34,851 bases of DNA from Nonomuraea sp. SBT364. Its GTDB lineage: Bacteria; Actinomycetota; Actinomycetes; Streptosporangiales; Streptosporangiaceae. The stretch covers positions 1-34,851 of the forward strand of contig NZ_LAVL01000087.1 in the NCBI RefSeq assembly GCF_001083785.1, read 5' to 3'. A program made the translations under genes and the position numbers. Every line of letters starts with the position of its first letter. The stretch's first letter is position 1. A model generated the notes under the pieces. That model was not told where the DNA came from, searched no databases, and worked only from the letters and a program-made list of their open reading frames with translations. This document shows positions 15,818-22,363 of this stretch, one piece after another.

Positions 15818-16119
15818 ATCTCCATCCCGGCCGGATCCATCAGAGGGCGCACCTCGACGCCGCCCGGCAGCAGCGCGGCCAGCTCCAGGGCGCGTTCGCG
15901 GCTCTCACAATCGACAACGTACTGCCCGGTGACGTGTTCGCGATCCCGCGCGTACGGGCCGTCGGTCACCGTCACCACGCCGTCCAGGACCCGTACGACG
16001 GCGCTGATCGACGGATCGGCGAGCGCGTGCCCGCTGATCAGCTCCCCCGCCTGGCGGGCGGTGGTCACGAACGCCTCGTGCCCCTGCGCGTCCGCGTACA
16101 CGCTCAGCTGGAACTTCAC
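15814..16119 (-). CDS. DGPF/YCII-domain protein, second of two
   Basis: A 101-residue protein of the YCII-related DGPF family, small ferredoxin-like-fold proteins that form dimers. The diagnostic motif reads VTVTDGPYARDREHVTGQYVVDCESRERALELAALLP. It lacks the front part DGPY-preceding helix length seen in its neighbour but is otherwise collinear. The start is GTG 16119 (VKFQLSVYAD), 7 nt after the previous gene's stop and matching the MKFLLIM start of the paralogue; the longer frame from 16176 would run into that gene. It overlaps the sigma gene by GTGA. Role inferred from context: partner or sensor in the ECF42 module. Confidence 0.88.
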   Translation of the reverse strand: MKFQLSVYADAQGHEAFVTTARQAGELISGHALADPSISAVVRVLDGVVTVTDGPYARDREHVTGQYVVDCESRERALELAALLPGGVEVRPLMDPAGMEM

Positions 16120-16126
16120 GGCGTGC

Positions 16127-16483
16127 TCAGCCCGCGAAGACGACCGGCCGCACCTCGATGCCGAGGCCCGGGACACCGGCGTCCGGAATGAGCGCGGCCA
16201 GCTCCAGGGCGCGCTCGCGGCTCTCGCACTCGATCAGGTAGTAGCCGCCGAGATACTCCTTGGCCTCCAGGTACGGGCCGTCGGTCACCGCGGGCACGCC
16301 GTCCCGGACCCGGACGACGGCGCTCTGCGACGGCTCGGCCAGCGCGGTGGTGCCGAGCATCTCGCCGGACTCCTTGACGCTCTCCATGAAGGCGCCGTGG
16401 CCGTTCATCACCTCGTTCCGCTCCTCCTCGGTCAGTGAGTCCCACACCTGCGGGTTCTTGTGCATGATCAACAGGAACTTCAT
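16127..16483 (-). CDS. DGPF/YCII-domain protein, first gene of the ECF42 operon
   Basis: A 118-residue DGPF protein starting MKFLLIMHKNPQVWDSLTEEER, with the central AVTDGPYLEAKEYLGGYYLIECESRERALELAALIP. AGGAG lies 6 nt upstream of ATG 16483, which rules out the longer frame from 16651. It is a close paralogue of the next gene (shared ESRERALELAALxP), so the pair arose by tandem duplication. DGPF genes are the known targets of ECF42 sigma factors, which suggests the operon is autoregulated from the promoter candidate at 16535-16561. Confidence 0.9.
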   Translation of the reverse strand: MKFLLIMHKNPQVWDSLTEEERNEVMNGHGAFMESVKESGEMLGTTALAEPSQSAVVRVRDGVPAVTDGPYLEAKEYLGGYYLIECESRERALELAALIPDAGVPGLGIEVRPVVFAG

Positions 16484-16534
16484 GTCATCTCCTTCGACGG
16501 TCCGCACGGCACCCGGTGGCGCCGTCCGCCATGA

Positions 16535-16561
16535 GTCGGAGCGGCGCGCGCCTTCTTGACA
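16535..16561 (-). promoter_or_regulatory. Candidate ECF42-type promoter
   Basis: On the minus strand TGTCAA (16561-16556) and CGAC (16538-16535) are 17 bp apart, about 50 nt before the first DGPF gene. As I recall, the ECF42 motif is TGTCGA at -35 and CGA/TC at -10, so this is a one-mismatch match in the expected place. Confidence 0.5.
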
Positions 16562-16675
16562 TGCCCGGCCCAAGATTTCGGCGGCAGCTCCGACCGCATC
16601 CGTGGAACCACTACTACCAGGGAGAACGAGAACGAACCCGCGGCCGCGCACGCCCGCCGGGCTGGAGGGGTGAGG

Positions 16676-17140
16676 TCAGGAGTCCCCGGCCTCGGGCAGG
16701 CGGGCGAGCACGGTCTCGGCGATCGTGGCCAGCGTCCGGATCTGCTCCTCGGACAACAGGTCGATGAAGTGCCGCCGGACGGACTCGACGTGCGCCGGCG
16801 CCGCCTCCCGGATGGCCCGCAGGCCGCCGTCGGTCAGCACGACCATCGCCCCCCGGGCGTCGCCCTCGGACTCCTCCCGGCGGACCAGCCCGCGCTGCTC
16901 CATCCGCGAGATGTGCCGTGACAACCGGCTCTTCGACCAGAGCATGCGGTCGGCCAGCTTGGTGAGCCGCCACCGCTGATCGTCCGTGGAGGTCAGCGCG
17001 GACAGGACGTCGTAGTCCGGGTCCGACAGCCCGGAGTCACGCATGAGGTCGCGGCTGATCTGCGCGTCCAGCAGCAGGCGCATCCTGCGGTAGCCGATCC
17101 AGGCGCGGAACTCGGCGTCGTCCAACCAGCGTGGCTCCAT
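16676..17140 (-). CDS. MarR-family transcriptional regulator
   Basis: A 154-residue winged-helix regulator. The core reads LTKLADRMLWSKSRLSRHISRMEQRGLVRREESEGDARGAMVVLTDGGLRAIREA, with the beta-wing DARG typical of MarR. An N-terminal dimerisation helix (EFRAWIGYRRMRLLLDAQISRDL) and a C-terminal one (HVESVRRHFIDLLSEEQIRTLATI) flank it. It is divergent from the luciferase-like oxidoreductase, and two TTACATGTAA-like sites lie between them, so it very likely represses both. A -10-like TAAACT lies 7 nt before the ATG and there is no ribosome site, suggesting a leaderless transcript. Confidence 0.9.
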   Translation of the reverse strand: MEPRWLDDAEFRAWIGYRRMRLLLDAQISRDLMRDSGLSDPDYDVLSALTSTDDQRWRLTKLADRMLWSKSRLSRHISRMEQRGLVRREESEGDARGAMVVLTDGGLRAIREAAPAHVESVRRHFIDLLSEEQIRTLATIAETVLARLPEAGDS

Positions 17141-17154
17141 GCCGCCCAGTTTAG

Positions 17155-17195
17155 TTGACGTGTAACCAACTTGGGTTTAGGTTACATGTAAACCA
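17155..17195 (+). promoter_or_regulatory. Promoter and MarR operator between the MarR and luciferase-like genes
   Basis: TTGACG (17155-17160) and TAGGTT (17178-17183) are 17 bp apart on the plus strand. TTACATGTAA (17182-17191) is a perfect 10-bp palindrome, nearly symmetric out to GGTTACATGTAAACC, lying on the expected transcription start. A second degenerate copy, TTGACGTGTAA, lies at 17155-17165 and covers the -35. Confidence 0.75.
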
Positions 17196-17213
17196 AATCA
17201 GCGGGAGGCGATG

Positions 17214-18059
17214 ATGTTCGGACTGGGTGTTTCCGCCTCGGCGGCGGCGGGAGCCGATCCGGTGGGCGACGCGAGGTTGGCGGAGGAGCTGGGCTTCGAC
17301 TTCGTCTCCACCTCGGACCACCCCTGCGGCAGCGAGCCGTCCTACGAGGTGTGGACGATGCTGACGTGGATCGCGGCGGCCACCTCGCGGATCAAGGTGG
17401 CCACGCGGGTGCTCGGCGTCCCGTACCGGCCGCCCGCGATGGTGGCCAAGATGGCCGAGTCGCTGCACAGGTTCTCCGGCGGCCGGTTGATCCTGGGGCT
17501 CGGGGGCGGTTACTCCGACGAGGAGTTCCGGGCGTTCGGGCTGGGCGTGCCCACGGCGCGGGAGAAGGTCGACGGCATGGTGGAGGCGATCCACGTCATC
17601 CGCGGCCTGTGGTCGCAGGCTCGCTTCACGTACGAGGGCTCCCGCTACCGCACCTTCGAGGCCGACATGGAGCCGAAGCCGGTCGGCCCCATCCCGATCT
17701 GGCTCGGCACGTACGGCAAGCGGGCCCTGGAGGCGACCGGCCGGCTGGCCGACGGCTGGATCCCGTCGCTCGGCTTCGCCGGGCCGGAGGAGGCGGCGCG
17801 GATGCGGGAGAAGGTGCTGTCCCACGGCCGCGCCGTGGAGTGCGTGTACAACGTCCCGTTCCGCATCGGCGCTCCCGCCGACGGGGGAGTGGCGGTGACG
17901 GGCTCGGTGCAGGAGGTGACCGACCGGCTCGCCGGCTTCGCCGAGCTCGGGTTCACCTCGATGAACTTCATGCCCGTCGGCCCGGACCCGCGCGACCAGG
18001 CCGAACTCCTGGCCACGCGGGTCCTCCCCGCCCTGCGCCCGCGGGTGTCAGCGAGCTGA
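17214..18059 (+). CDS. Luciferase-like (LLM class) flavin- or F420-dependent oxidoreductase
   Basis: A 281-residue TIM-barrel protein of the bacterial luciferase superfamily. Hallmarks are the N-terminal ARLAEELGFDFVSTSDHP, the RIKVATRVLGVPYRPPAMVAKMAESLHRFSGGRLILGLGGGY block and the C-terminal cofactor-side region SVQEVTDRLAGFAELGFTSMNF. Members reduce or oxidise small molecules with FMN or F420; in actinomycetes F420 is common. ATG 17214 is 5 nt after GGGAGG and is preferred to ATG 17211, which would be only 2 nt away. Controlled by the divergent MarR protein by position. Substrate unknown; MarR pairing hints at a response to a phenolic or toxic compound. Ends 12 bp inside the rhodanese gene. 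Confidence 0.88.
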   Translation: MFGLGVSASAAAGADPVGDARLAEELGFDFVSTSDHPCGSEPSYEVWTMLTWIAAATSRIKVATRVLGVPYRPPAMVAKMAESLHRFSGGRLILGLGGGYSDEEFRAFGLGVPTAREKVDGMVEAIHVIRGLWSQARFTYEGSRYRTFEADMEPKPVGPIPIWLGTYGKRALEATGRLADGWIPSLGFAGPEEAARMREKVLSHGRAVECVYNVPFRIGAPADGGVAVTGSVQEVTDRLAGFAELGFTSMNFMPVGPDPRDQAELLATRVLPALRPRVSAS

Positions 18060-18401
18060 CGGAGAGGACGTGACCGCGCCGGTCTCGACCGGGAGGCCGG
18101 CCTCGACCCAGTCCTGGATGCCCTCGCGGTACTTGCGGACGCCGGTGTAACCGAGCCTGGCCAGCCGCCGGGCCACCGCCTCGCTGTTGCCGCAGGCGGG
18201 GTTGGAGCAGTAGGTCACGATCGCCGCGTCCCTGTCGGGGAGCAGCTCGGCGGCTCGCTCGGCCACCTCGCTCTCGACCAGGGGGATCGCGCCCGGCAGG
18301 TGCTGCTGCGCGTAGTAGTCGCCGCCGAGGGCGTCCACGACGACGACGGTCCCGGCGTCGATGGCGGCCTTGAGTTCGTCGCGGCTGATGAGCGTGGTCA
18401 T
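18048..18401 (-). CDS. Single-domain rhodanese (sulfurtransferase)
   Basis: A 117-residue cytoplasmic rhodanese domain. The active-site loop is TYCSNPACGNSEAV, with the persulfide-carrying Cys65 and a second Cys70 in the loop. DALGGDYYAQQHLPGAIPL and RKYREGIQDWVEAGLPVE are the usual flanking blocks. It transfers sulfane sulfur to an acceptor such as thioredoxin or cyanide, or handles reactive sulfur. GGAGG lies 5 nt before the ATG. Divergent from a TetR gene with a palindromic site in the shared promoter, so the regulator probably senses sulfur or thiol stress (inference). Confidence 0.9.
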   Translation of the reverse strand: MTTLISRDELKAAIDAGTVVVVDALGGDYYAQQHLPGAIPLVESEVAERAAELLPDRDAAIVTYCSNPACGNSEAVARRLARLGYTGVRKYREGIQDWVEAGLPVETGAVTSSPSAR

Positions 18402-18431
18402 TGCGACCTCCGGATAACTGGACTACAGTCC
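18401..18431 (+). promoter_or_regulatory. Leaderless promoter and first TetR operator
   Basis: TTGCGA (18401-18406) and TACAGT (18424-18429) are 17 bp apart; GTG 18438 follows 8 nt later, so the transcript should start on it. GGACT-AC-AGTCC (18420-18431) is a perfect palindrome around AC and covers the -10. Confidence 0.7.
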
Positions 18432-18437
18432 GTTTCT

Positions 18438-19085
18438 GTGGATGATTCGGAAGTTAGCGGACTGCGGTCCGGTTCGTCAAGCGAGCCGCTGGAGATCCTC
18501 AGGAGCAGGCCGCCCAGGGAGCGCGCGGACGCCGCCCGCAACCGCGAGAAGGTGCTGGCCGCCGCGGCCAGGCTGTTTCGCGAGCAAGGGGTGGAGCACG
18601 TCTCGATGGACGCCGTCGCCGCCGAGGCCGGGGTGGGCAAGGGCACGGTGTTCCGCCGGTTCGGCGACCGGTCGGGCCTGGCCGTGGCGCTGCTCGACGA
18701 ACGCGAGCGGGAGCTGCAGGAGCGCGTCATCTCCGGCCCGCCGCCGCTGGGCCCCGGCGCCCCCGCCGCCGAGCGCCTGGTGGCGTTCGCCGACGCCTAC
18801 CTGGACTACCTCGCCGGTCATCTCGACCTGGTGCGGATGTCGGAGACGGCGGGCCCGGGCGCGCGCTACCGGATCGGCGCCTACCGCTTCTGGCACCGGC
18901 ACCTCGCGATCCTGCTCGGCCGGGCGCGCCCCGGATGCGACGCCGACGCCCTGGCCCACGCGCTGCTCGCCCCGCTCGGCGCCGAGTCCGTCACCGCCCT
19001 GCGCGCGGACCTCGGCGACGAGCGCGTCCGGCGGGCGATCCGTGACGTCGCCCTGGCCGTGGCCACCGCGTCAGAGGAGGGCTGA
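18438..19085 (+). CDS. TetR-family regulator adjacent to the rhodanese
   Basis: About 215 residues. The HTH lies at about 32-78 (NREKVLAAAARLFREQGVEHVSMDAVAAEAGVGKGTVFRRFGDRSGLAVALL), preceded by an unusually long, acidic and serine-rich arm. GTG 18438 is the only start that fits the HTH, and the promoter spacing supports leaderless translation. A second copy of the operator, at 18458-18471, lies inside the first codons, so the protein may bind at its own promoter and just inside its gene. The ligand domain is generic (SETAGPGARYRIGAYRFWHRHL). It overlaps the next TetR gene tail to tail by 15 bp. Confidence 0.85.
   Translation: MDDSEVSGLRSGSSSEPLEILRSRPPRERADAARNREKVLAAAARLFREQGVEHVSMDAVAAEAGVGKGTVFRRFGDRSGLAVALLDERERELQERVISGPPPLGPGAPAAERLVAFADAYLDYLAGHLDLVRMSETAGPGARYRIGAYRFWHRHLAILLGRARPGCDADALAHALLAPLGAESVTALRADLGDERVRRAIRDVALAVATASEEG
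18458..18471 (+). promoter_or_regulatory. Second TetR operator copy inside the coding start
   Basis: CGGACTGCGGTCCG at 18458-18471 repeats the GGACT-nCn-GTCC pattern of 18420-18431, with centres 39 bp apart, close to four helical turns. Its outer halves (CGGAC/GTCCG) pair perfectly. Confidence 0.6.
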
Positions 19086-19670
19086 GCCTTCCTCCTCCGG
19101 CACGGCGCAGCCGTGCACGACGACCTCCGCCGTCTGCCGGACGGCCTCCCTGCTGACGCTCTCCGGCGGCGCGGTGACCAGGGTGAACAGCGCGCCCCCG
19201 TAGAGCGCGACCAGGGCGGGGATTCTCTCGCGCGGGATGGTCAGGCCGAGCTTGCCGTGGTGCCCGGCGGTGATCCGCAGCGCGCTGCCCTGCAGACGCG
19301 CGAGCGCCGCCGCGAGCACGGGCCGGCGGGCGGCCTCCAGCTGTAGCTCGAAGATCGCCAGGTAGCGCTTGCGCAGCGTCGTCGCCGCCGTGAACAGCGA
19401 CTCCGTCAGCAGGTCGACCATGCTCGCGGCCCGGTCGGCGGCCCGGTCGGCGGCCCGGTCGGTGTCGGCGTGGTGCAGTTCGGCGACGCGCTCGGCTGCG
19501 GCCACCAGCAGTGCCTCCCGGCTGCGGAAGTAGTTGGAGGCCGTGCCCGGCGGCAGATCCGCCTCCTTCTCCACCGCGCGGTGCGTCAAGCCGTGCACCC
19601 CCGCCGATGCCAGCAGCTCGATCGCGGCATCGGCCAGGGCCCGGCGACGGGCCGGATTGGTGGGCGGCAT
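19071..19670 (-). CDS. TetR-family regulator of the divergent FAD monooxygenase
   Basis: A 199-residue TetR protein with the HTH at about 10-55 (RRRALADAAIELLASAGVHGLTHRAVEKEADLPPGTASNYFRSREALLVAAAERV). A tandem DRAA-DRAA-DRAA stretch follows the DNA-binding domain and comes from a 12-bp DNA repeat (19426-19461). A C-terminal TetR sensor domain completes it. It faces the FAD monooxygenase, with the palindrome CGTACTAGTACG between them, so it most likely represses both. The ligand is unknown but may be the monooxygenase substrate. Confidence 0.9.
   Translation of the reverse strand: MPPTNPARRRALADAAIELLASAGVHGLTHRAVEKEADLPPGTASNYFRSREALLVAAAERVAELHHADTDRAADRAADRAASMVDLLTESLFTAATTLRKRYLAIFELQLEAARRPVLAAALARLQGSALRITAGHHGKLGLTIPRERIPALVALYGGALFTLVTAPPESVSREAVRQTAEVVVHGCAVPEEEGSALL
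19426..19461 (-). repeat. Three tandem copies of a 12-bp unit within the TetR gene
   Basis: GCGGCCCGGTCG occurs three times without a gap (19426-19437, 19438-19449, 19450-19461). The copies are exact, so copy-number change by slippage would keep the frame. Confidence 0.85.
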
Positions 19671-19690
19671 ACCGCCATGCTACCAATAAC

Positions 19691-19702
19691 CGTACTAGTA
19701 CG
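19691..19702. promoter_or_regulatory. Operator between the TetR and FAD monooxygenase genes
   Basis: CGTACTAGTACG is a 12-bp perfect palindrome about 20 nt from the TetR start and 30 nt from the monooxygenase start. It is of a size and position typical of TetR sites. Confidence 0.7.
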
Positions 19703-19730
19703 ATCGTAGTGAATCGAGCGAGGAGACCTC

Positions 19731-20876
19731 ATGAGGATCGTGGTCGTCGGTGCGGGGCTCGGGGGAGTGGCGGCAGCGGCCGGGCTGCACCGCGCGGGCC
19801 ACGAGGTGACGCTCTTCGAACGCGGCGCCGAGCTCCGGGAAGCGGGCACCGGGATCGTGGTCATGCCGAACGGGCTGCGCGCGCTGGACGAACTCGGCCT
19901 GTCCGCGGACGTGCGCCGGCACGGCATCCGGGCCGGCCGCGGCGGACTGCGGGACCGGCACGGACGGCCGCTGCTGGTCACCGACGTGGCCCGGGGCCGG
20001 CAGCGGGTGGGCACGATCGCCATCGTCGACCGGGCCGGACTGCACCGCTCGATCCGCGCCCCGCTGCCCGCCGGCCTGGTGCGGACCGGGACCCCGGTCG
20101 AGCGGCTGGAGCCCGACGACACCGGCGTGACCGTGATCGGCGACGGCGGCCCCCTCGCGCGGGCGGACGCCGTCGTCGCGGCCGACGGCATCGGCAGCAA
20201 GCTGCGCGGGCAGCTCTTCCCCGGCCACGCCGGGCTGCGGCGGACCGGCCGGATGGACCTGCGCGGCATGCTGCCCCGCCCGCCCGGCCTGGAGACGGAA
20301 CTGCTCGCCGGCCAGCTGGTCGACCGCCGCACCGGGGCGATGTTCGGCCTCTTCCCCGTCGGCGCGGACCTCCTGTACTGGTTCACCGACTCCGCCCTGG
20401 ACGGGCCGCCGCCCGGCGCCGACGAGGCCCGCCGGGAGATGCTGTCGCTGATGGCCGACTGGCACCCGCTCGTCACGACGCTGATCGAGGCCACCCCGCC
20501 CGCCCGCATCTTCGTCGACCCGATCACCCGCCTGGCCGGACCCCTGCCCTCCTACGTGGCCGGACGGGTCGCCCTCCTCGGCGACGCCGCCCATGCCATG
20601 CCGCCCGACCTCGGCCAGGGCGCCAGCCAGGCATTCCAGGACGCGGCCGCGCTGACCCGTCTCCTGGCCGGCGCCGAACCGGGGGACGTCGCCCGGCGGC
20701 TGCTGCGCTACGACGCCGAGCGCAAGCCCAGCGCCAACCGCGTCATGCGGGCGGCGTCCCGGCAATCGTGGCTCACCTCCCGGACCGGCGCCACCGCCTG
20801 GCTGCGCGACGCGCTGCTGCGCGCCGTGCCGTCCCGGCTGGCCACCAGGCAACTCGCCGCCCTCTGGCACGCCTGA
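19731..20876 (+). CDS. FAD-dependent aromatic-type monooxygenase (PHBH fold)
   Basis: A 381-residue class A flavoprotein monooxygenase. The FAD fingerprint is MRIVVVGAGLGGVAAAAGLHRAGHEVTLFERG. The DG motif is VVAADGIGSKLR. The GD motif is VALLGDAAHAMPPDLGQGASQAFQDAAAL. The family hydroxylates aromatic or polyketide-like substrates with NAD(P)H and oxygen; some members inactivate antibiotics, but I cannot assign a substrate. GAGGAGA lies about 6 nt before the ATG. Regulated by the divergent TetR gene by position. A 21-bp near-exact copy of its last codons follows just behind the stop. Confidence 0.9.
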   Translation: MRIVVVGAGLGGVAAAAGLHRAGHEVTLFERGAELREAGTGIVVMPNGLRALDELGLSADVRRHGIRAGRGGLRDRHGRPLLVTDVARGRQRVGTIAIVDRAGLHRSIRAPLPAGLVRTGTPVERLEPDDTGVTVIGDGGPLARADAVVAADGIGSKLRGQLFPGHAGLRRTGRMDLRGMLPRPPGLETELLAGQLVDRRTGAMFGLFPVGADLLYWFTDSALDGPPPGADEARREMLSLMADWHPLVTTLIEATPPARIFVDPITRLAGPLPSYVAGRVALLGDAAHAMPPDLGQGASQAFQDAAALTRLLAGAEPGDVARRLLRYDAERKPSANRVMRAASRQSWLTSRTGATAWLRDALLRAVPSRLATRQLAALWHA

Positions 20877-20910
20877 CGGCGTGACCCCGGCCCTCTGGCA
20901 CGCCCGACGG
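20859..20910 (+). repeat. Direct repeat duplicating the 3' end of the monooxygenase gene
   Basis: The 21 bases at 20859-20879, which encode the last residues and the stop, recur at 20890-20910 with one change (T to C, removing the stop). The copies are 31 bp apart. Confidence 0.8.
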
Positions 20911-20985
20911 GGCGACCTGCGCGGTCCGAGTTGTCCTACGTGCGCGAGGCTGTGCTTGTGCTGTGCTGTTAGCATTCTCGGAGTC

Positions 20986-21009
20986 GCCCGGGTCCGCCTT
21001 GTCCCGGGC
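20986..21009 (+). terminator. Hairpin in the gap before the MFS gene
   Basis: GCCCGGG (20986-20992) pairs with CCCGGGC (21003-21009) around a 10-base loop. It may end the monooxygenase transcript or shape the leader of the MFS gene. The rest of the gap 20877-21175 shows no supported gene. Confidence 0.4.
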
Positions 21010-21175
21010 CCGTCGTATCTGTTCCGCCCGGTGCCGGGGGCGGCGGCCGGGGCGCGTGTCCCGTCCCACCGCGGTCCTGGATGTCCCCTGGCGGGCCACG
21101 GGTCGCACCCTTCCGCACCACAGGCGCCGGCGACCCCGGGTGGCCCGCAGCGCCGGGCGGCGACGAAGGACACCC

Positions 21176-22363
21176 ATGCCCCGCGCCGTCACCGGCTACC
21201 GCTCCCTGCTGCGCACACCTGGCGCGGCCGTCTTCTTCCTCGCCGCGGCCGCCGGTCGCGTCGGCATCGCCATGACCGGCCTCGGCCTGGTCTGGCTGCT
21301 GCACGCCCGCACCGGCTCCTATGCGACCGCCGGACTCGCCGCCGCCGGGTTCGCCCTCGCCGAAGCGCTGGCCGGCCCGCAGCTGGCCCGCCTGATCGAC
21401 CGGTTCGGCCAGACCCGCGTCCTGCCGTTCTCCCTCCTCGCCCACGGCGCCGCCATCGCCGGCGTGCTCACGTCCACCGGCCCCGTCGTGGCGGTCGCCG
21501 CCGCCACCTGCGCCGGCGCGGCCGTCCCCCAGCTCGGCGCGCTGTCGGCGGCCCGCTGGGCGCACCTGCTGCGCGGCGACCGGGCAGGCGAACTGCCCAC
21601 CGCCTTCGCCCTGGAATCGCTGGCCAACTACGCCGCCTTCCTTGCCGGGCCGGTTCTGGTCACCGCGCTCGGCGCGGGCGGCGGCACGGCCCCGGCCGCC
21701 GTGGTCGCCGCGGCCCTGATCCTCGGCGGGGGCGCGGCGCTGGCCTTCCAGCGCCGCACCGCGCCCCGGCCCGCCCGCCGGAGCGCCGGACGCGCCCACG
21801 GCCTGGCGGGCCCGGGCTTCCTCCTCCTGGCCCTGCTGAACCTGGCCATCGGGCTGTACTTCGGCACCATGGGGGTCGCGGTCACCGCCTTCGCGATCAG
21901 CCACGGCGCGCCCGGCGCGGCCACGCCGATCATCGCCGCCGCCGGCCTCGGCGGGCTGCTGTCCGGATGGCTCTACGGGCTGCGGCGGCAGCGCACCCCC
22001 GCCCGCCGTCAGCTCGTCCTCGCCGCCGCCTGCCTGACGGGCTCGGCGTCGCTGCTTCCCCTCGCGCCGTCCGCGAGCTGGCTCGGCCCGGCCGTGGTGG
22101 TCACGGAGGCCGCGGTGCCGCCCGTGCTCGTCCTGCTGAACGTCCTGACCGAGAAGGCCGTCCACCCGGCGGCCCTCACCCAGGCCTTCACCTGGAACAA
22201 CTCCGCCAGCGCCGCCGGTTCGGCACTGGCGGCGTCGCTCGCCGGCCACGCCGCGGACGCGTGGGGCGCCGCCGCGGCGCTCGCGCAGGCCCCCGTGGCC
22301 GGGCTCGCCCTCCTCGTCCTGTCGCTGGCCGTCCGGCGGGAAGGCGGGCGGGCTACCGGGTGA
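21176..22363 (+). CDS. MFS transporter, probable drug/metabolite exporter
   Basis: A 395-residue, roughly 12-helix MFS protein of a short type common in actinomycetes. Features are RVGIAMTGLGLVWLLHARTGSYATAGLAAAGFALAEALAGPQLARLIDRFGQ and GTMGVAVTAFAISHGAPGAATPI. No substrate motif is recognised. ATG 21176 has GAAGGA five nt upstream; the open frame continues 5' to 20963 but that part is arginine/proline-rich and not convincing. Overlaps ndh tail to tail by 11 bp. Confidence 0.85.
   Translation: MPRAVTGYRSLLRTPGAAVFFLAAAAGRVGIAMTGLGLVWLLHARTGSYATAGLAAAGFALAEALAGPQLARLIDRFGQTRVLPFSLLAHGAAIAGVLTSTGPVVAVAAATCAGAAVPQLGALSAARWAHLLRGDRAGELPTAFALESLANYAAFLAGPVLVTALGAGGGTAPAAVVAAALILGGGAALAFQRRTAPRPARRSAGRAHGLAGPGFLLLALLNLAIGLYFGTMGVAVTAFAISHGAPGAATPIIAAAGLGGLLSGWLYGLRRQRTPARRQLVLAAACLTGSASLLPLAPSASWLGPAVVVTEAAVPPVLVLLNVLTEKAVHPAALTQAFTWNNSASAAGSALAASLAGHAADAWGAAAALAQAPVAGLALLVLSLAVRREGGRATG

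Noticed and set aside
16484..16651. N-terminal extension of the first DGPF protein
   Set aside because: DGPF proteins begin MKFLLI or similar, and the internal ATG 16483 has AGGAG. The extension spans the candidate promoter.
19426..19461. Tandem repeat as a CRISPR-like or mobile element
   Set aside because: Units are contiguous, 12 bp, in frame and within a TetR gene, with no spacers and no cas genes.
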